Part shown: piece by piece, positions 38,213 through 47,800 of the stretch | Numbering within the stretch: position 1 is the stretch's first letter | How the letters are laid out: the number at the start of each line of letters is the position of its first letter | Source of the DNA: Gammaproteobacteria bacterium | Lineage (GTDB): Bacteria > Pseudomonadota > Gammaproteobacteria > JACKNK01 | Assembly (NCBI GenBank): GCA_024234955.1 | Contig: JACKNK010000005.1 | Location: forward strand, 186,001 to 250,000 | Reading direction: 5' to 3' | DNA: 64,000 nt | The notes under the pieces: model-generated | The model's database searches: none | What the model was told of the DNA's origin: nothing | Seen by the model: only the letters and a program-made list of their open reading frames with translations | Translations under genes and position numbers: made by a program

Positions 38213-38920
38213 TCAGTGGACTCGATGACCGCCCTGCCAGCGGTCGTGATAGCGCTGCATGACAGCACGAACATGTTCGGGGTAACCGACAATGTGCATC
38301 TGCTCCATGCCCTCACGGAAAAAGCCGGGGGCATCCTGGGGCAGATTGCCTTCCAGTCGGGCGAAGGCCTCCTCCATCACCGCTGGATCATGGGTGCGGG
38401 TTGCGACGATGCAGCGATTGAGATTCAACACCCGCCAGGGGCGACCCGGGTTGCTGTTATCCAAATCGGCACGGATACCCTCATCGACGGCATCCATCAC
38501 CGTGCCCATCGCCACGCACATCGCGGTCAGCGATTCCGGGCTCGACAACTCGTTCGCGAGGGATGCAAACCCATCGACCACCGGCTCCAGACGACTGATC
38601 TCGCCCCCGTTTCTCGCCACCCAGGTACTGACGGGAACCGCCAGACGCGCAAGTCGCGGGGTCAGATCGCGTCGCCCGGCGGCATGGACGCCAGCCAGCA
38701 GGTTGTCGAACAGTTCCAGCATATAGTCGGCAATCTCGGTCACCGCATCCGGGTCGAGATTGTCCGGCTCCCGTTCGGCGCGCACCAGCACATCACGGCC
38801 CTGACGCAAGGCCGCCTCCACCGCATCCAGGTCCTTGAGATGGATATCCGACGCGGCACGCAAGGCGCTAAATAGGGCATCGAGATCGGCGGAAAAACGA
38901 GGCGGATTGAAATCGAACAT
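38213..38920 (-). CDS. Conserved-looking soluble protein of unknown function
   Basis: Encodes 235 residues, soluble and mainly helical by composition, without signal peptide or membrane segment. Segments such as LDAVEAALRQGRDVLVRAER, VTEIADYMLELFDNLLAGVH and GFFREGMEQMHIVGYPEHVR have no motif I recognise. It leads the operon yciB-yciI-bolA-tsaB with no gap, so it is expressed with them. Not recognised. Confidence 0.85.
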   Translation of the reverse strand: MFDFNPPRFSADLDALFSALRAASDIHLKDLDAVEAALRQGRDVLVRAEREPDNLDPDAVTEIADYMLELFDNLLAGVHAAGRRDLTPRLARLAVPVSTWVARNGGEISRLEPVVDGFASLANELSSPESLTAMCVAMGTVMDAVDEGIRADLDNSNPGRPWRVLNLNRCIVATRTHDPAVMEEAFARLEGNLPQDAPGFFREGMEQMHIVGYPEHVRAVMQRYHDRWQGGHRVH

Positions 38921-38956
38921 CCGGGTATGGAATCAAGACGTCGGGACGGCAGGCGA

Positions 38957-39679
38957 TCATACCTGCTTCCGTGCGGCCAGACCCTGGAACAACTCGCGGG
39001 ATTTCAGCGGACGCTCCCCAAGGTGGGTACGCAGAACCTGCCGCAGCAGGCGCTTGGCATCCGCACGCGTCGTTTCATCGTCAAACCGGTTCGCCGCCAT
39101 ATTCGCAAGACTCGCGCCGCGCAGATTCAACCCCAAGCCTGCGGAAGTCCGTCGCGGACCGCCGTGCGGATCGTAGTCATACGCGGCCTCGGGAACGATG
39201 GCCTCACCGTTCAGCGGTTCATGATCCAGGACCAGGCCATAACCGAGCGCATCGAGCAGACGCATCTCGAATCGACGCAAGCACACCTCGACCGACTCCG
39301 GGAATATCAGTCCCTGCATGGCATCGACATACGCAGAAAACAGTTCGGGATGGCCATCATCGCGCGGCAACAGACGCTGCAACAGCTCGTTCAGATAGAG
39401 GCCGCTCAACGCGGCCCGGCCATCCGGCCGACGCACCATTCCCGCCGGCTCTGCCGAACGCAAGGTCTTGAGTTCCCCATTTCCCTGCCAACTCAGATGC
39501 AACGGTACAAACGGCTGCAACAGGGCCCGCAAGGCAGACTTCGGACGTGCGGCACCGCGCGCCACCAACCCGACACGACCGTGATCGAGCGTCAGAGCCT
39601 CGATCAGAAGGCTGGTCTCACGATATGGCCGGGCATGGATCACATACGCCGGTTGTGAATCGACCCGTTGTGCGGACAA
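38957..39679 (-). CDS. recO: DNA repair protein RecO
   Basis: Encodes 240 residues. The N-terminal OB fold reads AYVIHARPYRETSLLIEALT, LDHGRVGLVARGAARPKSAL; mid region LYLNELLQRLLPRDDGHPEL and RRFEMRLLDALGYGLVLDHE is typical. The cysteines of zinc-containing RecO proteins are absent, as in other gammaproteobacteria. It loads RecA on SSB-coated DNA with RecR. Confidence 0.95.
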   Translation of the reverse strand: MSAQRVDSQPAYVIHARPYRETSLLIEALTLDHGRVGLVARGAARPKSALRALLQPFVPLHLSWQGNGELKTLRSAEPAGMVRRPDGRAALSGLYLNELLQRLLPRDDGHPELFSAYVDAMQGLIFPESVEVCLRRFEMRLLDALGYGLVLDHEPLNGEAIVPEAAYDYDPHGGPRRTSAGLGLNLRGASLANMAANRFDDETTRADAKRLLRQVLRTHLGERPLKSRELFQGLAARKQV

Positions 39680-39805
39680 TTCCGACTCCCCATCCGTTGC
39701 GGCCGACGCACCGCCAGCCGCTGCGATTGTTTGCCTACACGAGCGCGGCCCGCAAGCCTAGCCACCTTGACCGGCAAGGATTCAACCCACATCGCCCCCA
39801 AAACA

Positions 39806-39833
39806 GAAACGGCCAGGAATTCCTGGCCGTTTC
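39806..39833 (-). terminator. Rho-independent terminator of the cold-shock gene
   Basis: A 28-bp perfect palindrome GAAACGGCCAGGAATTCCTG... with arms 39806-39819 and 39820-39833; on the minus strand it runs into TGTTTTGG. It lies 22 bases after the csp stop. Confidence 0.85.
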
Positions 39834-39855
39834 TCACCGAACATGTCGAACCGGA

Positions 39856-40071
39856 TCAGTTCAGGACCGCGACATCCTCTGCCGCATAACCCTTTTGGGT
39901 CTGAATCATCCCGAATTCGACCTGCTGCCCTTCGAGCAACTTGCGAAAACCATCGCCACGAATCTGGCGGTAATGCACGAAGACGTCCTCGCCCCTGGCA
40001 GATGCCTCAATGAATCCGAACCCCTTATCAGCGTTGAACCACTTCACGGTGCCCAATACTCGGTCAGTCAT
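39856..40071 (-). CDS. Cold-shock-domain protein
   Basis: Encodes 71 residues. RNP1 KGFGFIEA and RNP2 VFVHYRQI are present: GTVKWFNADKGFGFIEA is the family core. RNA chaperone role by family. It differs from E. coli CspA in having YRQIRGDGFRKL instead of the SAI-NEGF version, as in the CspD-like/CspA2 group of sulfur oxidisers and pseudomonads. Own terminator; monocistronic. Confidence 0.95.
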   Translation of the reverse strand: MTDRVLGTVKWFNADKGFGFIEASARGEDVFVHYRQIRGDGFRKLLEGQQVEFGMIQTQKGYAAEDVAVLN

Positions 40072-40207
40072 CTTCCTATTCCTCTGAAATCTGCGTCGGC
40101 CGGAAATGCCGAATAAACACGCCGAACGACGCGCACATTGCCGCCGTCAGGTGACAACGCAATGACGTCGAAAACGCCAAACGTGTTGGGGGAAAGTCGG
40201 ACAAGAA

Positions 40208-40231
40208 AACGCCGCAGCGAACTGCGGCGTT
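40208..40231 (-). terminator. Terminator of the sqr gene
   Basis: AACGCCGCAG-CGAA-CTGCGGCGTT, 10-bp perfect stem, followed on the minus strand by TTCTTGTCC. It lies 20 bases past the sqr stop. Confidence 0.8.
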
Positions 40232-40250
40232 CCTGTCACGCATGGCGGGC

Positions 40251-41522
40251 CTAGTCGAGACGTTCGATGCCCAGCGCCTTGAGCATGTACTTTTCGTACA
40301 GCGGCTCGGAGGTGCCTTTCTTCATCTTGCGAATGAAGTATTTTTCGAAGGCGATCTTGGCCAGATGGACCCACTTGCCCTTCTTCATCCAGGCCACGTT
40401 GCGCGGCGGGATCTGCGGAAGCGCGACGAACGCGGCGCCGGTGTCGCCCATATCGGCGAGACAGATGGCGTTCCAGGTACCCTTGGTATTCGGCTCCTTG
40501 CCCGCCAACTCGGCATCGATGTTATGCACCACGGCGGTGACCATCGACTCGATCATGTAACCGGTCTTGGGGGCACCGGTCGGAACCGGGGTGGCCTCAA
40601 CCGGCGGGATGGCGATACAGACGCCCGCCGAGTAAATGTTCTTGTACTTCGGATTGCGCTGATAATCGTCCACCAGCACGAAGCCGCGCGGGTTGCACAG
40701 TCCCTCGACCGAGGCCACCGCATCGACGCCTTTGAAGGCGGGCAACATCATCGAGAAGGTGTACGGAACTTCAACGTCCTTCACCTTCTGACCGTTGTCG
40801 TCGTACTGCTCGACATGCATCTTGCCTGGCTCGACCTTGACCGTCTTGGCGTTGGTGATCCAGTTGATGTGGTGATTGCGCATTTCCGATTCGAGCATGC
40901 CGCGCGAATCGCCGACACCACCCAGACCGAGGTGCCCGATGTACGGCTCGGAAGTCACGAAGGTCATCGGCACCTTGTGGCGCATTTTGCGCTTGCGCAG
41001 ATCGGTATCGACGATGAACGCGAACTCGTAGGCCGGGCCGAAACAGGACGCGAACGGCATCGCGCCGATCACCACCGGACCCGGGTTTTCGAGGAACTTC
41101 TGATAGTCCTCGTAGGCCTTTTCCGCGTGATCGATGGAGCAGATGGAATTGGAGGTGCCGTGGTCCGGACCGGCACCTTCGACCTCTTCGAACGCCAGAC
41201 GCGGGCCGGTGACGATCACGAGGTAGTCGTATTCGACCGTATCGCCGCCATCCAGCTCCAGCTTGTTGTTTTCGGCATCGATCTTGTCCACGCGCTTGGC
41301 GATGAAGTTGATGCCTTTACGCTCCAGATACGGCGCAAGCGGGAAGCAGATGTCCTCGCGGGTGCGCCAGCCGACCGCAACCCAAGGGTTCGACGGTACA
41401 AACTGGAAATAATCACGCTCGTTCACGACGGTGATGTCGTGCTGCTTGCCAAGCTCGGCTCGCAGTTCATAAGCGGCGGGCATGCCGCCGGTTCCCGCGC
41501 CCAAAACGACGATATGGGCCAT
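40251..41522 (-). CDS. sqr: Sulfide:quinone oxidoreductase (Acidithiobacillus ferrooxidans type)
   Basis: Encodes 423 residues. FAD motif VVLGAGTGGMPAAYEL, then FQFVPSNPWVAVGW, GAMPFASCFGPAYEFAF and PVPTGAPKTGYMIESMV closely follow the A. ferrooxidans enzyme as I recall it. Three cysteines align with its redox cysteines (128, 160 and 356 there): C128 in SNSICSID, C160 in FASCFGP and C354 in NAICLADMG. It oxidises sulfide to polysulfide at the membrane and passes electrons to quinone; the C-terminal helices with many Lys and aromatic residues (FEKYFIRKMKKGTSEPLYEK) bind the membrane. GAGGAGG precedes the start. Monocistronic. Confidence 0.93.
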   Translation of the reverse strand: MAHIVVLGAGTGGMPAAYELRAELGKQHDITVVNERDYFQFVPSNPWVAVGWRTREDICFPLAPYLERKGINFIAKRVDKIDAENNKLELDGGDTVEYDYLVIVTGPRLAFEEVEGAGPDHGTSNSICSIDHAEKAYEDYQKFLENPGPVVIGAMPFASCFGPAYEFAFIVDTDLRKRKMRHKVPMTFVTSEPYIGHLGLGGVGDSRGMLESEMRNHHINWITNAKTVKVEPGKMHVEQYDDNGQKVKDVEVPYTFSMMLPAFKGVDAVASVEGLCNPRGFVLVDDYQRNPKYKNIYSAGVCIAIPPVEATPVPTGAPKTGYMIESMVTAVVHNIDAELAGKEPNTKGTWNAICLADMGDTGAAFVALPQIPPRNVAWMKKGKWVHLAKIAFEKYFIRKMKKGTSEPLYEKYMLKALGIERLD

Positions 41523-41685
41523 ACCAGTGTCCTCCTCGGTGGATCATTCATGCCGTTGTTTACGGCTTTAATTATTTTGATTTCGCAAGCAAGGGAATGA
41601 CCCTATAAAACCCGCAAATCCCCGCCATCATAAACGCATCCCTGCGCACGTCGCCAGCGTGATGCATCCGACGATGCACATCGGA

Positions 41686-43350
41686 TCAATGCGTGGTCGC
41701 AGAACGGCGCACCAGCAAAATCACCGGACCCAGCCCCGCCAGAACCAATGCCACGGCGGGCAGCGCGGCACGCTCCCATTCGCCTTCCGAGGTGAGTTCG
41801 TAGATGCGCACCGCCAGCGTGTCCCAGCCAAACGGGCGCAACAGCAGGGTGGCGGGCATTTCCTTCATCACTTCAACGAATACCAGCAAGGTTCCGGTCA
41901 GCAGACCGGGCCGCAGGATCGGCAGGTACACCCGCCGCAACACCTCGCCGTGCGAGGCCCCGAGCCCTCTTGCCGCTTCCATGATCGAGGGCCGGATGCG
42001 TTCGAATGCACTGTCCACCGCGCCGTAGGCCACCGCAAGAAATCGCACCCCGTAGGCGAACACCAGGGCAAACACACTGCCCATCAGGGCCCAATCCGGC
42101 AGAACGCCGAACCCCGCCTCGTACGCATCGGCGACGCGATCATCGACCCAGGCAAACGCGGTCATGATACCCACCGCCAATACCGAGCCGGGAAGCGCGT
42201 AGCCCAATGTCGCGAGACGAACATTGAATCGGACCAGGGGATGCCCGAAATGCCGTCGCGTATAGGCGATCAGCAATGCGGAAGACACCGTGAACAGGGC
42301 CGCAAACCCACCCAGAGTCAGGGTATGGAGCAAAAGGTCCCAATAGCGTTCATCGAGATCGTCGGCCACCACCTGCCAGGTCCAGGTCAGCAACTGCCAG
42401 AGCGGCAGGATGAACGCGAAGGTCAACACCAGCAACGGCCAGCCGACCACCAGTGCCTTACGCCAGCCATGCAGTCGCGCCCGATACAGATGCCGCTGCC
42501 CCCGGGCATCGCCGTGATAGCGCGCCTTACCGCGCAGACGCCCCTCGCCGATCAGGGCGACGAACACGAACAACAGCAACAAGGACGCCAGTTGCCCCGC
42601 CGCCGGCAAATTGAATAGGCCAAACCACGCCTTGTAGATCGCGGTGGTAAAGGTGTCGTAATTGAAGATCGAGACCGCGCCAAAATCGGCGAGCGTCTCC
42701 ATCAGCGCGAGCGACATGCCCGCAACCACCGCAGGCCGCGCCATCGGCAACGCCACTTTCAGGAACGCCTGCCTGGGGGTCAGCCCGTGAATTCGCGCTG
42801 CCTCGATGACGCTGCGCCCTTGGGCGATGAACGCCGCCCGTGCCAGCATGTAGACATATGGGTATAAGGCCAGCGACATCACCAGGATCACACCGCCCTC
42901 GGAACGCACTTCCGGGAACCAGTAATTGGGGCCCAGCCAGCCATTCAGGAACGCCTGCACCGGGCCGCTGAAATCGAACATGCCGATGAATACGAAGGCC
43001 AGCACATAGGGCGGTACCGCCAGCGGCAGCATCAGCAGCCATTCGAGTGCGGCGCGACCCCGGAATTCATAGGCGGTGGTGATCCAGGCAAGGCTCACGC
43101 CGATTACGGTGACTCCGACACCTACCCCGAGCAGCAAGACCAGGGTATTGCGCACCAATCCGGTCAAAACGGTGTCTGCAAGGTGGCGCCAGACCTCACT
43201 GTCGATCTGCACCCAACCGGTGAAGATGACCGCGATCGGCAGCAACACCAGCAAGGCCAGCACACCGGCGGTGAGTCGCCAGGGGCCACCCGAATGCCAC
43301 CATTGCGACCAACGTCTTGGCATGGCCTGCGAAACGAGCACCGAGTTCAT
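41686..43350 (-). CDS. fbpB: Iron(III) ABC transporter permease (FbpB type)
   Basis: Encodes 554 residues with about 12 membrane helices, a duplicated BPD-type permease. Two EAA loops are seen: VIEAARIHGLTPRQAFLKVA and IMEAARGLGASHGEVLRRVY. It follows the binding-protein gene fbpA by 95 bases with a family A repeat between. AGGA lies six bases before the ATG. The ATPase (FbpC) is not in the window on either side, so it must be supplied from elsewhere. Substrate inferred from the partner. Confidence 0.93.
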   Translation of the reverse strand: MNSVLVSQAMPRRWSQWWHSGGPWRLTAGVLALLVLLPIAVIFTGWVQIDSEVWRHLADTVLTGLVRNTLVLLLGVGVGVTVIGVSLAWITTAYEFRGRAALEWLLMLPLAVPPYVLAFVFIGMFDFSGPVQAFLNGWLGPNYWFPEVRSEGGVILVMSLALYPYVYMLARAAFIAQGRSVIEAARIHGLTPRQAFLKVALPMARPAVVAGMSLALMETLADFGAVSIFNYDTFTTAIYKAWFGLFNLPAAGQLASLLLLFVFVALIGEGRLRGKARYHGDARGQRHLYRARLHGWRKALVVGWPLLVLTFAFILPLWQLLTWTWQVVADDLDERYWDLLLHTLTLGGFAALFTVSSALLIAYTRRHFGHPLVRFNVRLATLGYALPGSVLAVGIMTAFAWVDDRVADAYEAGFGVLPDWALMGSVFALVFAYGVRFLAVAYGAVDSAFERIRPSIMEAARGLGASHGEVLRRVYLPILRPGLLTGTLLVFVEVMKEMPATLLLRPFGWDTLAVRIYELTSEGEWERAALPAVALVLAGLGPVILLVRRSATTH

Positions 43351-43364
43351 TCAGCGTCCTCGCC

Positions 43365-43433
43365 GGGGCGGCATCCGCCGCGATCGGCCCTGGAAATCTC
43401 CCTGACGCCGATCGCGGCGGATGCCGCTCCCAC
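43365..43433. repeat. Diverged REP-like element, family A, between fbpA and fbpB
   Basis: GGCGGCATCCGCCGCGATCG on the left pairs with CGATCGCGGCGGATGCCGC on the right. The GCCGCGATCGGC core is shared with the copies at 1285 and 25516 but the inner loop is GCATCC instead of GCTTCA. Confidence 0.75.
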
Positions 43434-43445
43434 CATTCATGAGCC

Positions 43446-44483
43446 TTACTTGTACCCGGCGCGATCCATCAGTTTGACCGCCTCCGCCTGCAAACGCCCG
43501 GCTTCCGCCAGATTGGTCTCGTCCGCCTTAAACCCACCCCAGGCCGCAACCAACGGATCGATCTCGACGCCCGCCTTGACCGGATACTCCATGTTCAGCG
43601 ACGCGAACAGGGCCTGCGCTTCATCCGAAGACAGCCATTCCAGCAGCGCCTGCGCGGCCTGCGGATGTTTGGCGTAACGGGTCACCCCGGCACCGGAGAT
43701 GTTCACATGTACGCCGGTGCCCGCAGCGTGACCGTCCTGACCCTGGTTAGGCCAGAAGATCGCCAGCGGGAGATTCGGCTCCGACTTCTGCAGGCGCCCG
43801 AAATAATAGGTATTGACCACGGTGACGTCGCACTTGCCGGCCGCCACCGCCTGCATCGCCTTGGTGTCGTTGGAGAACGGCGGCTCGGCGAGATTCGCCA
43901 CCCAGCCTTTCACGATGCGCTCCGCTTCGTCCATCCCATGCCGGGCGATCATCATCGCTACCAAGGACTGGTTGTAGACCTTCTTGGAGGTGCGCAGGCA
44001 CAGCCGCCCCTTCCATTTCGGGTCCGCCAGATCTTCGTAAGTGCTCAGTTCCGAAGGTGGCACGCGGTCGGTGGAACGGACGATGGTGCGGGCGCGGATC
44101 GACAACCCGAACCACTGGCCGTCGGGGTCGCGCAGATGGGCAGGCACGTTGCCGTTCAATATCGCCGAATCGATCTTCGCCAATACCCCCTCATGCGCCG
44201 CATGCCAAAGATTGCCCGCATCGACGGTAATCAGCAGGTCCGCCGGAGTACGCCGACCTTCGGCCTTCAGGCGCTGCAAAAGCGGCCCTTCCTTGTCGGT
44301 GATGAAATCGATCTCCACGCCGGTCTTGGCGGTATAGGCATCGAACAGCGGCTTGATCAGATGATCCTTGCGCGCCGAGTACACCACCACCTTGTCCGCA
44401 GACAAGGCCGGCAACGCAAAACCGAGGGAAAGCGCGCCCAAGGTGGCCGCGAGCAAGGAACGACGAATCGGATTGAACGACAT
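43446..44483 (-). CDS. fbpA: Iron(III) ABC transporter substrate-binding protein (FbpA/FutA type)
   Basis: Encodes 345 residues. Signal peptide MSFNPIRRSLLAATLGALSL followed by GFALPALSA, cleaved before DKVVVYSARKDHL. The family N-terminus VVYSARKDHLIKPLFDAY, TVDAGNLWHAAHEGVL and VVNTYYFGRL (the paired iron-binding tyrosines) are seen, with NQGQDGHAAGTGVHVNISG. It binds ferric iron in the periplasm. A longer upstream frame is rejected since this start gives the signal peptide. A Fur-box candidate lies 47 bases upstream. Confidence 0.94.
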   Translation of the reverse strand: MSFNPIRRSLLAATLGALSLGFALPALSADKVVVYSARKDHLIKPLFDAYTAKTGVEIDFITDKEGPLLQRLKAEGRRTPADLLITVDAGNLWHAAHEGVLAKIDSAILNGNVPAHLRDPDGQWFGLSIRARTIVRSTDRVPPSELSTYEDLADPKWKGRLCLRTSKKVYNQSLVAMMIARHGMDEAERIVKGWVANLAEPPFSNDTKAMQAVAAGKCDVTVVNTYYFGRLQKSEPNLPLAIFWPNQGQDGHAAGTGVHVNISGAGVTRYAKHPQAAQALLEWLSSDEAQALFASLNMEYPVKAGVEIDPLVAAWGGFKADETNLAEAGRLQAEAVKLMDRAGYK

Positions 44484-44529
44484 GAGTATCAAGACCCCGT
44501 AAGACAGATAAGGATGCATAGCGGCTGCG

Positions 44530-44548
44530 GATGATAATGACTCGCATT
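44530..44548 (-). promoter_or_regulatory. Fur-box candidate upstream of fbpA
   Basis: On the minus strand AATGCGAGTCATTATCATC matches the 19-bp Fur consensus (GATAATGATAATCATTATC and its overlapping form) at roughly 14-15 of 19 positions. Its position 47-65 bases upstream of the start fits repression by iron. Confidence 0.6.
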
Positions 44549-44646
44549 TATAAATACAACCGAATCGCATCCACAAACTCGCAACCTCCCATCTCTTCGG
44601 CTGCCCGCTGTTTTTGGAGACCGCCCGCGCCCACACCGCTCAATAA

Positions 44647-44808
44647 GGGAACCTCTGATTGAATCAGGCACGGTTCAGCGGAATGGCTGAAATTGTCGCG
44701 TTCAAGGCGCGGAACGCAGGTAATAGCCGGTCTATTGCCAAGTTTCGCAACGCAGAAAGCGGCAATTTCAGACTTCAGATGTCCGTGAATGATTCGATCA
44801 GAGGTTCC
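44647..44808. mobile_element. 162-bp MITE between hrpA and fbpA, TAA-flanked
   Basis: Inverted ends GGGAACCTCTGATTGAATCA and the complement of TGATTCGATCAGAGGTTCC, with TAA on both sides as target duplication. A second inner pair (GGCTGAAATTG...CAATTTCAGAC) extends the symmetry. It is the longest of the three copies. No coding potential. Confidence 0.8.
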
Positions 44809-44821
44809 TAAGGATGGCTCG

Positions 44822-47800
44822 CTACAACATCGCCTGCAGGCGCTTGGCGGAAACCGGTTGCACGGTACGCAGACCTTGCGCGAACAAGGACACACGGAAT
44901 TCCTCGACCATCCAGCGGAACTCGGCATCCGGGACTCGCCCCGCCCGGATCAGCTCGGCAAAAGGCCGAACCTGCGCCGCCAACGCACGATCCCGCTCCG
45001 GATCGGCGCGTACCTTGTCCAGACGCATGACCAGCGCCTTGAGATAGACCGGTAGCCGCCGTGCCCATGCCGTTGGCGTGGCGCTGATGAACCCGGTGGC
45101 CAGCAAGGTCTCTGCCTGAGTGCGTATCTCGGTCGCCGCATCAAGCATCGATGGCGGCAGGCGGCCATTCAGGGCTTTGCGAAGTGCGTGATACTGCGCA
45201 AGGACCTCGTCGATGGCCTTGCCCAATTCATTACCCACCGACACCAGACGGGGCATGTCGTCCTGCAGGCGGCGTTCAAACTCTGCCTGGGAACGGGGCG
45301 GCGCATCGAGCCCGAACGTGTGTCGATACACCGCGTCCACCATGTCCGCGCTCAGTTCGCGGCATTGTCCGATGGGTGCGTAATGCAGGCAGGCGGTCTT
45401 GCCGAAGCCCGGATTGCGCCGCAGGTATTTGAACTTCTGGTGGTCGGCAAGCTGATACAGGCGCAGGCAACCCTGCGCGTGTTCCAGGGTCGCTTCGGCA
45501 ACGTCGTCGAACACCTTCAGATCGACGTGCTCCCCGCGATCGATCAGGGCGGGATAGCCATGCAGGGTCATCCCGGCCTGATCCAGATCGACGCGCTCCG
45601 GCAGATCGCCGAAATCCCAGGTACGCAGCCTTTCGCGCTCAAGGCCGACCTTGGGCAGTTCCGCAAAGCTCTGCTGCGCCTTGCCACCGTGCCTGGCCTG
45701 AAGATCGCTCAGATCGCGGCCCATCGCGACGATCTCGCCATCATCCCCACACAGCTTGTAGTTGATGCGCAGATGTTCGGGGATCGCCGTTTCATCCCAA
45801 TCCGAGAGCGCCACCCGCACCCCACTCATGCGCAACAACTGCGCCGCCATCGCCTCTCTTAACCGTCCTCGGCCAAATTCCAGGGCCTGGAACAGCGCAT
45901 CGGCGTAATCCGGGACCGGCACGAAGGCCTTGCGCAGCGACTTTGGCAAACCCCGCAGCAGTGCCACCAATTTGTCGCGCAGCAACCCAGGCACCAGCCA
46001 TTCGAAGTGCTCGGCACGCAGCAGGTTCAGCGCCGAAAGCGGCACCCGCACACTGATGCCATCCACCGCCTTGCCGGGATCGAAATGGTATTCGAGCGGC
46101 AAGTCCAGACCGGCGACCTGGAGATGATCCGGGTATTGATCCCGCCCGACATGCTCGGTGCCGCGCTGCAACAACGTCTCGCGATCCAGAAACAGGCGCT
46201 TCGGGTCGTCATGCTCGATCCGCTTGCGCCAGGTTTCAAACGACTTGCCGCTGTATACCTGTTCCGGAACCAACCGATCATAAAAATCGAACAGGGCCTC
46301 TTCATCGGCAAGCAGATCGCGACGGCGGGCGCGCGCCTCCAGGTCCTCGATCTCGGCAATCAACATGCGGTTATGGGCAAAGAACGGCGCCCGGGTTTGA
46401 AATGCGCCCTGAACCAAGGCCTCGCGAATGAAGATTTCGCGTGCTGTTTTCGGGTCGATACGTCCGTAGTTGACTCGCCGTTTCTCGACCAGCGGCAAGC
46501 CGTACAAGGTCACCCGTTCGAAGGCCGCAACCTGTGCCGGACGCTGTTCCCAATGAGGCTCGCTGTAACTGCGTTTCAGCAGCGACCCCGCCAGTTGCTC
46601 CACCCATTCCGGCTGAATCTTCGCCACCGTGTGGGCAAAAAGTCGCGAGGTTTCCAGGAGCTCCGCCGACATCAACCACTTGGGTCGGGCTTTGCGCTGG
46701 GTCGACCCGGGAAAGATCGCAAAGCGCACGTTACGCGCCCCGACATAGACATCCTGCTCATCGCGCAGTCCGACGTTCCCCAGCAAACCGGTGAGCAGGG
46801 ACTGATGCACATCGGCGTAGCCAGCGGGCTCGGGGTTGAGCTTGAGCCCATGTTCGCGCGCCGCCGTGAACAACTGCTGGTGCACATCCTGCCATTCACG
46901 CAGGCGCAGCCAGGACAACCAGTTTTCCTTCGCCCAGGCGCGCAGCTTGGTGTTGGAGAGGTGTTTGCCCTGCGCTTGCCAGGCGTCCCAGATCGCGACA
47001 AAGGCAAGAAAGTCGGAATCGTCCTGCTTCCATTGCGCGTGCTTCTGATCCGCCGCCTGCTGGCGTTCCGCCGGGCGCATGCGCGGATCGGGAATCGCTA
47101 GCGCCGCCGCGATGATCAACACCTCGCGCAAGGCGTTGTGATCGGCCGCCGCCAACACCATGCGCGCCAGACGCGGGTCCACCGGTAAGCGGGCAAGCTG
47201 TCTACCGACCGCACTCAGACCCCGTCGGCCATCGACGGCGCCAAGTTCCTCCAACAGTTTGTAGCCATCGTTGATCTGTTTGCGCTCCGGGGGCTCGACG
47301 AACGGAAAGGCTTCCACCGCACCGAGCCCCAGATCGGCCATGCGCAGAATGACCCCGGCCAACGAGGAACGCCGTATTTCCGGATCGGTGAATTCCGCTC
47401 GGGAGCGGAAACCGGCCTCGTCATAAAGCCGGATGCAGACACCATCGGCAACGCGCCCGCAACGCCCCTTGCGCTGATTGGCGCTGGCCTGGGAGATCTT
47501 TTCGATCGGCAGGCGCTGCACCTTGCTGTGCGGCGAGTAACGGGCGATGCGGGCCAGCCCCGGATCGATCACATAGCGGATGCCCGGCACGGTGAGCGAG
47601 GTCTCGGCGACGTTGGTCGCGAGCACGATGCGACGACCGCGATGCGTCTGAAACACCCGGTTCTGCTCGGCCGGCGTCAGGCGGGCGTACAGGGGCAGCA
47701 CTTCGGTATCCGGCGGATGATGTTTGCGCAGGGCCTCGGCGGTCTCGCGGATCTCGCGTTCGCCGGGCAGAAAGATCAGCACATCCCCGCTCTGCCCCCG

